Program-made: the position numbers and the translations under genes | Shown: positions 34,346 to 43,167 of the stretch, piece by piece | Numbering within the stretch: position 1 is the stretch's first letter | Layout of the letters: the number at the start of each line of letters is the position of its first letter | The notes under the pieces: model-generated | Told to the model about the DNA's origin: nothing | The model's input: only the letters and a program-made list of their open reading frames with translations | Database searches by the model: none | NCBI RefSeq assembly: GCF_030064675.1 | Contig: NZ_CP116413.1 | Coordinates: forward strand, 3,504,001-3,568,000 | From: Crossiella sp. CA-258035 | GTDB lineage: Bacteria; Actinomycetota; Actinomycetes; Mycobacteriales; Pseudonocardiaceae | Reading direction: 5' to 3' | DNA length: 64,000 nt

Positions 34346-35557
34346 CTACGGCATCGCCAGGCGGAAGGCGAGCCCGCGCAGGCTCTGGCCCGCGGCACGG
34401 CCGCCGGGTGGGCGGGCCAGCAGCGCGGCGACCGCCGACCGGGTGTGCGCGTTGCGCTGGATCCGTTGTGGGGCAGCGGATTCTGCGAGCAGGAGGTGGC
34501 GCAGGGCGTCCTGTTCGCGGCCGTGCACCGCGCTCAGGGACACGCCGAGCACGTTGTGCGTGACTGCCCGGCACATCGGTCCGGGATCGGCTGCGGCGAG
34601 CACGGCCGGGCCCCGGGCGCACACCTCATCGGCGCGGCCGAGCAGTGCCAGCACCTCGAGCTGGTTGGTGCCCAGGTGGGCAGGGCCGAAGGGCAGCCCC
34701 GCGGTGGCCCGGCCCATCCCGGTGGCGTGCCGGGCGGCCGTGGCCAGACCCTGCCGCGCGCCGGTGGCGTCCCCGGCGCCGGCCAGGGCGAACGCGGTGA
34801 GCAGGTGCGTGGCGCCGGCCAGTTGGTGTGCCTGGGCGCCGGTGATCCGGCGGTCGCCAAGCAGGTCGTGCACGGCCGTCAGCTCCCGGTGCCCGGCCGC
34901 AGGCCGTCCGGAGCGCAGCTCGATCCGGGCGCGCCAGTAGCCGCGCTGGGCCAGCAGCAGCGGGTCGTCCCGCGCGTCGAGGTGCGGGCAGGCACGTTCG
35001 AGCGCGAGCCGGGCGAGATCGGTCAGGCCGAGTCCGAGCAGCACCGGCACCGCGGCCCCGAGATAGACCTGCGCCAGCATCCGCCGGGTGTGTGCCCGGT
35101 CCGGACCGGCCGCGAGGTGGCTGTGCAGCCGGGCGAGCAGGCCGGGCAGGAGGTCGAGCACCGCCTCGTAGTCGCAGCGGTCGGCCAGCGCGGCGGCCGC
35201 GCGCACCGCTGGGGCCAGCGCCACGCGGTCGGCGTGCGGCGCTGGTTCGGCCGGCCCGGCCACCAGGAACACCCGCAGCGCGCCCAGCAGCGCCGGGATG
35301 GGCACGCTGGCCGGCGGCCAGCCCGGCCACCCGGTCAGCTCGGCCGGGGACACCGCCAGCGCCGTGGCCAGGCTCAGGATGTGCGCCCGGCGGTCGAGCA
35401 GCCGCTGGCCGTTCTCCACCATGGACAGGAAGGCCACCGACAACCCGGTGCGCAGGGCGGTCTCGCGCAGGCTCAGCCCGCGCATCCGGCGGCAGGACCG
35501 CACCCGGCCGCCCACCAGAACCGGTTCGGTCCCCTGCGTCGAGCGCACGGTCACCAT
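34346..35557 (-). CDS. XRE regulator with TPR-like C-terminal domain (minus-strand twin)
   Basis: 403 residues from ATG 35557; extended frames upstream run into the divergent gene. The helix-turn-helix is RSCRRMRGLSLRETALRTG…SVAFLSMVENGQRLLDR. The rest consists of Ala/Leu helix pairs (DLARLALERACPHLDARDDP, HGREQDALRHLLLAESA). It is divergent from, and homologous in layout to, the plus-strand gene at 35646: both have SVAFLSMVENGQRxLDR / SPGFVSMVETGERALDR cores. The two probably arose by duplication and share a short 88-base promoter region. Confidence 0.8.
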   Translation of the reverse strand: MVTVRSTQGTEPVLVGGRVRSCRRMRGLSLRETALRTGLSVAFLSMVENGQRLLDRRAHILSLATALAVSPAELTGWPGWPPASVPIPALLGALRVFLVAGPAEPAPHADRVALAPAVRAAAALADRCDYEAVLDLLPGLLARLHSHLAAGPDRAHTRRMLAQVYLGAAVPVLLGLGLTDLARLALERACPHLDARDDPLLLAQRGYWRARIELRSGRPAAGHRELTAVHDLLGDRRITGAQAHQLAGATHLLTAFALAGAGDATGARQGLATAARHATGMGRATAGLPFGPAHLGTNQLEVLALLGRADEVCARGPAVLAAADPGPMCRAVTHNVLGVSLSAVHGREQDALRHLLLAESAAPQRIQRNAHTRSAVAALLARPPGGRAAGQSLRGLAFRLAMP

Positions 35558-35645
35558 GGTGGCGGCGGTGTCCTGGTTGTCCAGCCCCAGCTTTTCACTT
35601 TTCCGATCAGCGTCGACCAAGACCCGCGGTCTCCTAGGGTGCGGT

Positions 35646-36773
35646 GTGGACCTGGGCAGGCGGATCCGGTGGCATCGGCTGCGGCGAGGTCTGAGCGTGC
35701 GTGCGCTCGCCGGTCTGGCCGGGCTGTCCCCGGGCTTCGTGTCCATGGTGGAGACCGGGGAACGCGCACTCGACCGCTGGACCCACCTGGCCGCCATCGC
35801 CCGGGTGCTGGAAATTCCCGCGGCGGATCTGCTGCCGGGACCGCAGGCGCCGGAGGTGGATCCGGGATTGCGCGCGGTGCTGCCGTTCCTGCGCGCGGCC
35901 ATCGAGGACGGCGCGGCCCCGCGGCCGGGCACCCCGCCCCCGCCGGTGGCCGCCAGCCGGGTGGCGGTGATCGTCGGCCTGGTCGATGCCGGTGCGCACC
36001 AGCGGGCGGCGGTGCTGCTCCCGGCCGCGCTGACCGGATTGCACCACCAGGCAAGGCGGGACCGGCTCAGCCGAAGACTGCTGGCCCACCTCTACTGCAC
36101 CGCCTGCGTACCGCTGCTGGTGGCAGCTGGCTGTCCCGACCTGGCCGGGCTGGCGCTGCACCGGGCCGAGCAGGCCGTTGCCGAGTTCGACGACCCCGTG
36201 CACGCCGCGGAGCTGGTGTTCTGGCGGGCATGGGCGTTGCGCGGCTGCGGTGGCGAACCGGTGATGCTGGCACCGACCACGGCCGCGGCCGAGGGGTTGC
36301 GGCTGCGGACCAGCCGGGAGCTGCTGACCTACGCCCGCCTGCACAAGCGGCTCGCCTACGCCCACGCCCACCTCGGCGCCGAGGCGGCGGCCATCGCGCA
36401 CTTCCAGGAGGCCCAGCAGGCCGCCGGGCGGTGCGCCGACCGCGCCGCCCTGGGCGGGCCACCCCGGGGGATGGACGCGGGCGCGCTGGCCGTCGACCAG
36501 GTCAAGCTGCGCTACGAGATGGGCCGCTACGACGAGGCGATCGCGGCCGCGGCGCCCCTGCTCGGCCAGGTGCGGCTGCTACCGCCGTGGCAGCACACCC
36601 TGCAGGTCGTGCTGCTGGCCGCGCTGGTGGCGCAGGGGCAGGCCCCCCGCGCCGTGCGCCACCTGCTGCGCGGGGCCCCGCCGGTCAGCACCGCCAAGGC
36701 CGTCGAAGCCCTGGGCGCACTGCCACCGGGGACGGTGCACGAGCTCGCCCTGCGCCTGGGGGTCCAGCTGTGA
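35646..36773 (+). CDS. XRE regulator with TPR-like C-terminal domain (plus-strand twin)
   Basis: 375 residues from GTG 35646. The helix-turn-helix is IRWHRLRRGLSVRALAGLAG with GLSPGFVSMVETGERAL as recognition helix. The C-terminal 280 residues are TPR-like helix pairs (LTYARLHKRLAYAHAHLG, KLRYEMGRYDEAIAAAAPLLG). It is divergent from its twin at 34346-35557 and ends 10 bases before a strong hairpin. Such pairs often cross-regulate and sense peptides. Target genes are unknown; the nearest is the convergent toxin gene. Confidence 0.8.
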   Translation: MDLGRRIRWHRLRRGLSVRALAGLAGLSPGFVSMVETGERALDRWTHLAAIARVLEIPAADLLPGPQAPEVDPGLRAVLPFLRAAIEDGAAPRPGTPPPPVAASRVAVIVGLVDAGAHQRAAVLLPAALTGLHHQARRDRLSRRLLAHLYCTACVPLLVAAGCPDLAGLALHRAEQAVAEFDDPVHAAELVFWRAWALRGCGGEPVMLAPTTAAAEGLRLRTSRELLTYARLHKRLAYAHAHLGAEAAAIAHFQEAQQAAGRCADRAALGGPPRGMDAGALAVDQVKLRYEMGRYDEAIAAAAPLLGQVRLLPPWQHTLQVVLLAALVAQGQAPRAVRHLLRGAPPVSTAKAVEALGALPPGTVHELALRLGVQL

Positions 36774-36783
36774 GCGCCTCGGT

Positions 36784-36811
36784 GAGGGGGTGCGGTGGCC
36801 CGCACCCCCTC
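36784..36811. terminator. Bidirectional hairpin between XRE and ribosome-inactivating-protein genes
   Basis: A 12-bp perfect stem (GAGGGGGTGCGG / CCGCACCCCCTC) with a 4-base loop, between the plus-strand gene ending at 36773 and the minus-strand gene ending at 36819. Confidence 0.85.
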
Positions 36812-36818
36812 TGCTGGC

Positions 36819-39059
36819 TCACGGGACCGGCAGGTCGTCCTGCACGGCCACCGTCCACCGCTGACCGGTCTGCCCGGTGGCGCTCTCCCGCAAGGTCAAC
36901 GCGGCGTTCATGCCCATCTCCGAGGTGCCGGCCACCAGCCTGCTGGCCACGTGCTGCAGCACCACGTGGTCACCGGAGCTGGTGAGCCGCCACTGCTGCC
37001 ACGGCTGCTCGTTCCGGCCCCACTGGATCAGCGGGGCGCCGGAACTGGAGTCGTTGCCGTTCTCCAGCGCCTTGCCGCTGGCCCCGTTGGTGATCCACGC
37101 CTGGGACGCGTCGCGGTACTCCAGCCGCCACTGCTGCCTGCTCGCCCCCGGTTCCGCTGTCCGCTGGTAGATCAGCGCCTTGTCCGCCGGATCGCCGTTG
37201 TTGTCGATGACCTTGCCGGTGTCGACGTTGGTGAAGGTCAGCGGACGCCCGGCCAGGGCCCGGTGCCCGGAGAGCAGGCTGAGCAGCCACAGCTGGGAGG
37301 CATCACCGGTGGCACTGGCCTGCACCAGGTAGGCGCCCTCGTGCGTGCTGTCGTAGACGCCCTGCACCACCTTCCCGCTGTCCACGTTGACCAACGAGTA
37401 CCCCGGCTTCTTCGGGACCTGCCGCAACCGCCATTTCTGCCAGGGCTTGCCGTTCTTGGGCCACTGGATCAGCCGGGTGCGCTCGCCCGAGCTCTTGGCG
37501 TTCTCCACGACCTTGCCGGTGAGGGTGTTGACCAGGTAGTAGGAGCTGTCACCGGCGTTCTCCAGCCGCCAGGCCGAGCGGGAGGACCACTGGAAGCTGT
37601 CCATGGTCAGGTGATCGCCGTCCTGGTCGCTGCCGTCGGTGGAGGCGACCATCGTGGTGCCGACGTTGATCAGGTTGGCCACCGCACCGGCGTAGGTCGG
37701 CACGGTGTCGATGAACTGGGGCAGCCACTTCTGCGAGTCCTTCCCCGACTTGCTCCGTTGCACCACGGGATCGTCCCCCGTACCGCCCAGGCTGTCGGCC
37801 ACCTTCCCGCTGGCGGCGTTGACCAGGTGGTAGGCGCCGTCACCGGCCTCCTCCAGCCGCCACTTCTGCCAGTTCTCGCTGTTCCCGGACCACTGGAACA
37901 GCACCACGTCCTCGCCGGAGTCGTTGCCGTTCTCCACCGCCTTGCCGCTGGCGGCGTTGACCAGGTTGACCAGTCCGCCACCGGCGTCGGCCAGCCGCCA
38001 CTGCTGCCGGGCGGCGCCGGTGGCGGCCAGCTGCCGGATCGGGGCCCGGTCATCGGCGCTGCCGCCGTTGTCCAGGAACCGCCCGGTGGCCTTGTTGACC
38101 CAGGAGACCACGGCACCGGCCCACCGCGGCGCCGGGCACTCCGGCTCGGCCGCCCTGGCCGGTCCGGACGGGTGGCAGGCGTAGGCCAGGATGCCCAGCA
38201 GCGCGGCCACGTTGGCCACCTGTCGGTACTGGATGCCGTCGATGAGCACCGGCGGCTCGAGCCTGCCGTTCACCGCGCCGCGCACCCGGGTCGAGAGCGG
38301 GTCCCAGGAGTTCTCCAGGTCCACCACCGCGGCTGAGGCGTGCACGTCGGTGTACTGGTCCAGGCTGGTGGTGATGAAGGCCTCGATCTCCCGGAAGCGA
38401 GCGGCTTCGGAGACCATCTGGATCAGCGTGAGCAGGTAGCCGGCGATCTCGTTCTGGTTGACCGCGCCGTTGGGGTGCACCGGGCGGGGGTTGTGCAGGA
38501 TGTGGTGCAGGCGGTTGGGCCCGAGGGCGATTTCCTGGCGGCTGCGCTCCGCGGCGTGCTCCAGCGAGCCGTAGTTGCCGTCGAAGGCCAGGTTCACCGT
38601 TTCGTCGGCCTCGGGCACCGCCGGCATCGGCTCGCCCTCCTGCAGGCGGTAGTAGGTGGTTCGGCGGGTGCGGGCGTCGAAGGCGGTGTAGCCGACGAGG
38701 TAGGCGTTCTGCAGGCGCATGAACAACGTCACCGCGTAGCCCTCGTCCTCGATGCGCAGGCGCAGGAAGCCGGGTGCTTGTCCTGGTTCCGGGATGCTTA
38801 GGATCCGCGTGGGCTCACCGTCCGCGGCCTGCACCACCACCGGCGCGCCACCGCGGCCGAGCCGCTCGCGGATGTCCTGGATGAAGGTGGTGTAGTTCTC
38901 GGCCCGGAACGTGCCCCATTCCGGGTCCCAGGACAGCGTGAAGTCGGGATCGGGCACCGCTTGTGGGCTCGCCCCGGCGGGCACGGGCGCGGCAAGCAGG
39001 CCAACGCAGGCCGCCAGCAGCGCGAGCAGTAGTCGGACGGAGGCTGGTCTTCGGATCAT
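36819..39059 (-). CDS. Secreted ricin-type ribosome-inactivating protein with ricin-B lectin repeats
   Basis: 746 residues with a signal peptide (residues 1-30, LLLALLAACVGLLAAPVPAGA). Residues about 42-300 align with the ricin A chain. Tyr124 in NAYLVGY corresponds to Tyr80, Tyr163 in GNYGSLE to Tyr123, and Glu218/Arg221 in SEAARF to Glu177/Arg180. Trp252 in ENSWDPLST corresponds to Trp211. These are the catalytic residues of 28S-rRNA N-glycosidases that remove one adenine from the sarcin-ricin loop. Residues about 310-746 carry nine Q-x-W-type motifs (RQQWRL, WQKWRL, SQKWLP, WQQWRL), i.e. about three beta-trefoil lectin domains. The A-to-B order is that of ricin in a single bacterial polypeptide. 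It is convergent with an XRE gene and behind a 158-base promoter gap. Confidence 0.9.
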   Translation of the reverse strand: MIRRPASVRLLLALLAACVGLLAAPVPAGASPQAVPDPDFTLSWDPEWGTFRAENYTTFIQDIRERLGRGGAPVVVQAADGEPTRILSIPEPGQAPGFLRLRIEDEGYAVTLFMRLQNAYLVGYTAFDARTRRTTYYRLQEGEPMPAVPEADETVNLAFDGNYGSLEHAAERSRQEIALGPNRLHHILHNPRPVHPNGAVNQNEIAGYLLTLIQMVSEAARFREIEAFITTSLDQYTDVHASAAVVDLENSWDPLSTRVRGAVNGRLEPPVLIDGIQYRQVANVAALLGILAYACHPSGPARAAEPECPAPRWAGAVVSWVNKATGRFLDNGGSADDRAPIRQLAATGAARQQWRLADAGGGLVNLVNAASGKAVENGNDSGEDVVLFQWSGNSENWQKWRLEEAGDGAYHLVNAASGKVADSLGGTGDDPVVQRSKSGKDSQKWLPQFIDTVPTYAGAVANLINVGTTMVASTDGSDQDGDHLTMDSFQWSSRSAWRLENAGDSSYYLVNTLTGKVVENAKSSGERTRLIQWPKNGKPWQKWRLRQVPKKPGYSLVNVDSGKVVQGVYDSTHEGAYLVQASATGDASQLWLLSLLSGHRALAGRPLTFTNVDTGKVIDNNGDPADKALIYQRTAEPGASRQQWRLEYRDASQAWITNGASGKALENGNDSSSGAPLIQWGRNEQPWQQWRLTSSGDHVVLQHVASRLVAGTSEMGMNAALTLRESATGQTGQRWTVAVQDDLPVP

Positions 39060-39217
39060 CGCAGCACCTCGGCATTCCGTGTGAGGAGGACTGGAACGAC
39101 CCGAAGCTAGGGGCGTTTCGCGCCACGGCGTTCACAGCCGTGAACCAAGCTGACATCCTCCGACGCAACGGCACTTTCTTCCGCCCGCTCAGGAGGCTGC
39201 CTTACCACCTCGCGCGT

Positions 39218-40012
39218 TCAGCCGATGTCACGGCGCTGGAAGGCGGTCACCGCAACGGTCAGCAGCAGGACGCAGCCTCCGGTGAGGGCGAGCAGGCCCA
39301 GCAACACCTCTCCGGTCCAGCCCACCTCCAGCGGCTGGGCGCCGAATGCCCAGTGGAACGGGCTCAGCAGGCCGAGCAGGTCGGTCTCCACCAGCGGTGC
39401 CAGGCCGCTGAGCAGGAAGCCGCCGAGCGCGACCCCGATGCCCACGCCCAAGGCGAGGCCGGAGGAGCCGCTGGCCGCGCCCACGGCGAGGGTGAGCAGC
39501 CCGTGCAGCACACCCAGCAGGGCCAGGGCGACTGTGCCCGCCAGCAGCCGGCTGACCGGGATGTCCAGGCCGGTGGGTTCGCGCAGGGCCACCAGCACCA
39601 CGCCGACCGCCCCGGACAACAGGGCCACCTCGGTGAGCACGGCCAGCACGTGCGCGGCGAGCACCTGCGGCCGGCGGACCGGACCGGCCAGCGACATCGC
39701 CAGCACGCCGGAGCGCTCGAAGGCGCACGGCAGGGCGCCCGCGCCGATCGCGGTGATCATGACCGGCAGCGGGGCAATCTTGGTGAAGATCTGCGAGGAG
39801 ACATAGCCGGCCGGGGTGACCACGTCCGCGCCGAAGAAGGCGGTCAGCTGCGGGGGCAGCACGGCGGTGAGCGCGCCGAGCTGGTCGCGCAGCGAGGGGT
39901 ACATCGCCAGGGCGAGCGCGCACATCGCGATCGCACCGGCAGTCAGGCCGAGCACGGTGTGGCGGCGTTCACTCACCGCCCGGCGGAACAGCTCTGCGGT
40001 CGTGGCGTTCAC
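39218..40012 (-). CDS. ABC-2-type transporter permease
   Basis: 264 residues from ATG 40012. About six hydrophobic helices are visible: TVLGLTAGAIAMCALAL, VLTEVALLSGAVGVVLVAL, LLAGTVALALLGVLHGLLTLAVG, GLALGVGIGVALGGFLLSGL and LLGLLALTGGCVLLLTVAV among them. The protein ends in a short cytoplasmic FQRRDIG. It overlaps the ATPase gene by four bases and forms the membrane half of an exporter. The substrate could be a lipid, peptide or antibiotic. The adjacent glycosyltransferases and TetR regulators suggest a detoxification or secondary-metabolite context. Confidence 0.85.
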   Translation of the reverse strand: MNATTAELFRRAVSERRHTVLGLTAGAIAMCALALAMYPSLRDQLGALTAVLPPQLTAFFGADVVTPAGYVSSQIFTKIAPLPVMITAIGAGALPCAFERSGVLAMSLAGPVRRPQVLAAHVLAVLTEVALLSGAVGVVLVALREPTGLDIPVSRLLAGTVALALLGVLHGLLTLAVGAASGSSGLALGVGIGVALGGFLLSGLAPLVETDLLGLLSPFHWAFGAQPLEVGWTGEVLLGLLALTGGCVLLLTVAVTAFQRRDIG

Positions 40013-40935
40013 CGGGGCACCTCCGCCGCGGGGCCGTAGTAGCGCAGGAAAACATCCTCGAGCTCGGTCTCCGGGGTGCGCAGGGCCAGCACGCGGTGCC
40101 CGCCGAGCGCGTGGATGACCTCGGTGACCGCTCCCTGCACGGCGAAGCGGACCTCCGCGCCGTCCTGGTCCACCTGGGAGACCGAGGGCAGGGCGCGGAT
40201 CCGGTCGGTGAAGGCGATCGCCTCGGTGTGCTCGGCGAAGCTGACCTCGAAGCGGTGGACCGCGCGTTCGAGCAGCACGTCGGTGCGCGCGCAGGCGACC
40301 AGGCGACCCGCGCGCATGATGGCCACCCGGTCGGCGACCCGTTCCACCTCCGGCAAGGTGTGCGAGGAGAGCAGCACGCCGGTGCCGCTCGACCGGAGCT
40401 CGTCGACGATGGTGTGGAACTCCTTCTGCACCAACGGGTCCAGCCCGCTGATCGGCTCGTCCAGCACGGCCAGCCGGGGGGAGTGGGCCAGCGCGGCGAT
40501 GATGCCGATCTTGCGCTTGTTGCCCGAGGACAGCGTGCGCAGCGGGCGGTCCAGCTCGACGTCCAGCCGCTCGGCCAGCTCGCGTGTCCTGGCCTCGTGC
40601 TTGCCGGGCGTGACCTGGCGGAGCGCGCGGAGGTGGTCGAGGTTGGCCAGGCCGGTGAGCTTGGGGTGCAGTGCGAACTCCGCGGGGAGGAAACCCACGT
40701 TGTGATGCGCGTGCGGCCCCTGCGACCAGGCGTCGTAGCCGAGCACGCTGGCTCGGCCGGCCGTGGGCCTGGCCAGTCCCAGCAGCATGCGGATCGTGGT
40801 GGTCTTGCCCGCGCCGTTGGGGCCGAGGAAACCCAGGACCTCACCGGGCGCGAGTTCGAGGTCCAGGTCCTCGACCGCGGTCAACGCGCCGAAGCGTTTG
40901 GTCAGTTGCTGTGTGCGCACCAGAGCGTCGCTCAT
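40009..40935 (-). CDS. ABC transporter ATP-binding protein
   Basis: 308 residues from ATG 40935. Walker A is FLGPNGAGKTTTIRML, the ABC signature is LSSGNKRKIGIIAAL, Walker B is LAVLDEPISGLDPLVQ, and a switch His follows in LLSSHTLPEVERVAD. The extra 80 C-terminal residues (AFTDRIRALPSVSQVDQDGAEV) are typical of DrrA/CcmA-like exporters, which hold the permease. It is first in a two-gene operon with the permease. Confidence 0.9.
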   Translation of the reverse strand: MSDALVRTQQLTKRFGALTAVEDLDLELAPGEVLGFLGPNGAGKTTTIRMLLGLARPTAGRASVLGYDAWSQGPHAHHNVGFLPAEFALHPKLTGLANLDHLRALRQVTPGKHEARTRELAERLDVELDRPLRTLSSGNKRKIGIIAALAHSPRLAVLDEPISGLDPLVQKEFHTIVDELRSSGTGVLLSSHTLPEVERVADRVAIMRAGRLVACARTDVLLERAVHRFEVSFAEHTEAIAFTDRIRALPSVSQVDQDGAEVRFAVQGAVTEVIHALGGHRVLALRTPETELEDVFLRYYGPAAEVPR

Positions 40936-40991
40936 GGCATACCCGCCCGCCTTCGTCCGTCACTACGGTCGTCTCCGGGCGGAGAGGACCG

Positions 40992-41018
40992 TGCCGACCA
41001 GACTTCCCGGCGCACCGC
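40992..41018. repeat. 27-bp extragenic repeat, copy 1
   Basis: An exact 27-bp match (beginning TGCCGACCAGACTTCCCGG) to 47945-47971. Both copies lie in intergenic DNA, about 7 kb apart, and just upstream of minus-strand genes (ABC ATPase here, CPA1 antiporter there). A related inverted copy is at about 48103-48125. Confidence 0.85.
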
Positions 41019-41060
41019 TGGCTACTTTGCCCTATGTGGATGTCCGCGGACAATCGGTGC

Positions 41061-41155
41061 TCATTCCAGAGCGCGGAGCATCTCCTTCTCCAGCACCGGG
41101 GACAGCGTGGTCATGACGCTGGCCGTGGTGTGGTTGTGGTCCATGTACACCAGCA
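41061..41155 (-). pseudogene. C-terminal tail remnant, copy 1
   Basis: A minus-strand frame reads YMDHNHTTASVMTTLSPVLE then KEMLRALE and a stop. A diverged copy (TASFMTTLSPVLEGEMLATLE, split here) ends at 50475. They look like the 3' ends of related genes whose upstream parts are gone. The protein family is not recognised. Confidence 0.45.
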
Positions 41156-41233
41156 CGTTGGGCCTCACCGGCCGGCCGCGCCGGTCTGAGCAATCTTGAC
41201 GCCGTCTTGACGGTAGAACTCTCGACCGCCGAC

Positions 41234-41247
41234 TGAACAAGTGTTTA
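41234..41247 (+). promoter_or_regulatory. TetR operator, copy 1 (TGAACAAGTGTTTA)
   Basis: This sequence lies just before the TetR start codon and differs by one base from the reverse complement of the site upstream of the second TetR gene (45606-45619, TGAACACGTGTTTA). The matching inverted repeat and placement argue for autoregulation by both proteins, or cross-regulation. Confidence 0.65.
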
Positions 41248-41258
41248 GCATGCTGTTC

Positions 41259-41882
41259 ATGCGTTCAGTCGACGATCTCACGGCGCGGGCCCGGATCCGG
41301 GATGCCGCGCTGGCCCGCTTCGGCGACGACGGCGTGGCGGGCACCAGCGTGCGCGCGGTGGCCGCTGATGCCGGGGTCTCACCCGCGTTGGTGTTGCACC
41401 ACTTCGGTTCCAAGGACGGCTTGCGGCAGGCCTGCGACGAGCACGTGCTCGCCCGCATCCGCGTCGGCGGCGAGGACGCCGAGCCGTCCGAACTCGGCGC
41501 GCTCGCGGAGCTGCTGGAGTCGGCGACTCCGGTCCGCCGCTACCTCGGTCGCGCCCTGCTGGACGGTTCACCCGCCGCCGCCACCGTGTTCACCGAGATC
41601 GTCGAGCGCACCGAGCGGTGGCTGGCCGACGGGCAGGCGCAGGGCTGGGTGCGGCCGACCGAGGACTCGCGGGCGCGGGCGGTGACCTACGTGTCCTGGC
41701 TGCTGGCGCCGCTGGTGCTGGGTGAGCAGGTGGGCAGGCTGCTCGGCGGTGACGTGGCCGAGACCGAGACCTCGGTGCGCGGTGCGCGGGCCGGGCTGGA
41801 GATGTTGACCCATGGGCTGTTCGCCGACGACCGGTGGCTGACGGCGTTCACCTCGGTGGCCCGGCAGGATCGCAGCCGGTGA
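41259..41882 (+). CDS. TetR-family transcriptional regulator
   Basis: 207 residues from ATG 41259; starts at 41241 and 41250 are possible, but 41241 lies inside the operator. The N-terminal helix-turn-helix is AALARFGDDGVAGTSVRAVAADAGVSPALVLHHFGSKDGL (read in parts as SVRAVAADAGVSPALVLHHFG), then LRQACDEHVLARIRVG. The C-terminal ligand domain is helical, with TELVERTERWLADG-like segments and YVSWLLAPLVLGEQV. It is followed in a GTGA overlap by a glycosyltransferase, a typical self-protection or detoxification pair. Confidence 0.88.
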   Translation: MRSVDDLTARARIRDAALARFGDDGVAGTSVRAVAADAGVSPALVLHHFGSKDGLRQACDEHVLARIRVGGEDAEPSELGALAELLESATPVRRYLGRALLDGSPAAATVFTEIVERTERWLADGQAQGWVRPTEDSRARAVTYVSWLLAPLVLGEQVGRLLGGDVAETETSVRGARAGLEMLTHGLFADDRWLTAFTSVARQDRSR

Positions 41883-43156
41883 AGGTGTTCCTGGTCACCC
41901 ACGGCACCCGGGGCGACGTGCAGCCCTTCCTCGCCCTGGCGGTCGCGTTGCGCGCCGCCGGGCACCAGGCGCGACTGGCCGCTCCGGCGTCCTTTGCCGC
42001 ACAGGCGGCCGAGCACGAGGTGGACTTCGCGCCGCTGGACGAGGGGCCGAACCGGCTGCTGGACGATCCGGCGGCGCGGGAAGCCATCGAGACCGGCTAC
42101 CGGGGCGTGCGGGGCAAGATCAGCGCGTTGCGGACCCTGCGCCGGATCAAGCCGCTGATGTCGGCGGTACTGCGTGATCTGGGCCGGGCCGCGTGGCGGG
42201 AGGCCGATGTGGTGGTGCACTCGCCGTCGCTGCCCGCCCAGCACCTAGCCGAGCTGCTGGGCGTGCCCGCCGTGCTGGCGACCCTGCAACCCGGCTGGGT
42301 GCCCACCGCGCTGTTCCCGTGCCCGATGGTGCCGCTGCCCCGGCTGCCCGAATCCTTGAACCGGGCCACCTACCTGGCGGTCTCGGGCACACTGCGCGCG
42401 CACGCCGGGGTGGCCAACGCCTGGCGCACCGGAGAGCTGGGCCTGCCCGTGCGGCGCGGCGGACACGACGTGCTGCACGAGGCCGACGGAGCGGATCGCC
42501 TTGTCCTGCAAGCGTTCAGCCCGCACGTGACGCTGATCGACCCGGCCTGGCCGGAGTCGGTGCGCACCACCGGGTTCTGGTACCTGCCCGCCGCCGCCTC
42601 CTGGTCACCGCCGCCACGGCTGAGCCAGTTCCTCGTCGACGGTCCGCCGCCGGTCTATATCGGCTTCGGCAGCATGGCCGGTCAGGCCCGGCGCACCGGG
42701 TCGATCGTGGCCGAGGCGGTGCGCCGGGCCGGGGTCCGCGCGGTGCTGGCCACCGGTTGGGGTGGCATCGCCGCCGTGGAGGACTCGCCCGAGGTGCTGG
42801 TGATCGAGGCGGCGCCGCACGACTGGCTGTTCCCGCGGATGAGCGCGGTGGTGCACCACGGCGGCGCCGGGACCACGGGGGCGGCGCTGGCCGCCGGTCG
42901 GCCGCAGGTGGTGTGCCCGTTCGTGGCCGACCAGCCGCACTGGGCGCAGCGGATGCACGCCGTCGGCGTAGCCCCGGCCCCGGTGCCCCAGCAGCGGCTC
43001 ACCGCCGAGCGTCTGGCCACCGCAATCACCGCGGCGGTCCAGAACGGGGACCTGGCCCGGCGGGCCGGGGAGCTCGGCCGGGTGGTCCGCGCCGAGGACG
43101 GGGTCACCGCGGCGGTGCGGACACTCGAGGAACACCTTGCCGGCGAAGGGAAGTAG
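41879..43156 (+). CDS. GT1-family glycosyltransferase (first)
   Basis: 425 residues from GTG 41879, overlapping the TetR stop. The N-terminus VKVFLVTHGTRGDVQPFLALAVAL carries the acceptor-side GT-B signature (HGTRGDVQP). The C-terminal half has the donor-site block: PPPVYIGFGSMAG, HDWLFPRMSAVVHHGGAGTTG and FVADQPHWAQRMHAVGVAP (split here), equal to the HHGGxGTT of UGT-type transferases. The family glycosylates macrolides, sterols, glycolipids and glycopeptide aglycones using a nucleotide sugar. The substrate is not deducible. Controlled by the upstream TetR, presumably. Confidence 0.88.
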   Translation: MKVFLVTHGTRGDVQPFLALAVALRAAGHQARLAAPASFAAQAAEHEVDFAPLDEGPNRLLDDPAAREAIETGYRGVRGKISALRTLRRIKPLMSAVLRDLGRAAWREADVVVHSPSLPAQHLAELLGVPAVLATLQPGWVPTALFPCPMVPLPRLPESLNRATYLAVSGTLRAHAGVANAWRTGELGLPVRRGGHDVLHEADGADRLVLQAFSPHVTLIDPAWPESVRTTGFWYLPAAASWSPPPRLSQFLVDGPPPVYIGFGSMAGQARRTGSIVAEAVRRAGVRAVLATGWGGIAAVEDSPEVLVIEAAPHDWLFPRMSAVVHHGGAGTTGAALAAGRPQVVCPFVADQPHWAQRMHAVGVAPAPVPQQRLTAERLATAITAAVQNGDLARRAGELGRVVRAEDGVTAAVRTLEEHLAGEGK

Positions 43157-43167
43157 GGGAGTGCACA

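Noticed and set aside
34304-36985. Long open frame (893 codons) on the plus strand opposite the XRE gene
   Set aside because: It runs antisense to a well-supported XRE gene and over the divergent promoter. Composition is Gly/Arg/Ala-rich and shows no domain; GC-rich DNA yields such shadows.
36795-38336. Long plus-strand frame opposite the ricin-like toxin gene
   Set aside because: The minus-strand protein has conserved catalytic residues and lectin repeats. The plus frame has no domain.
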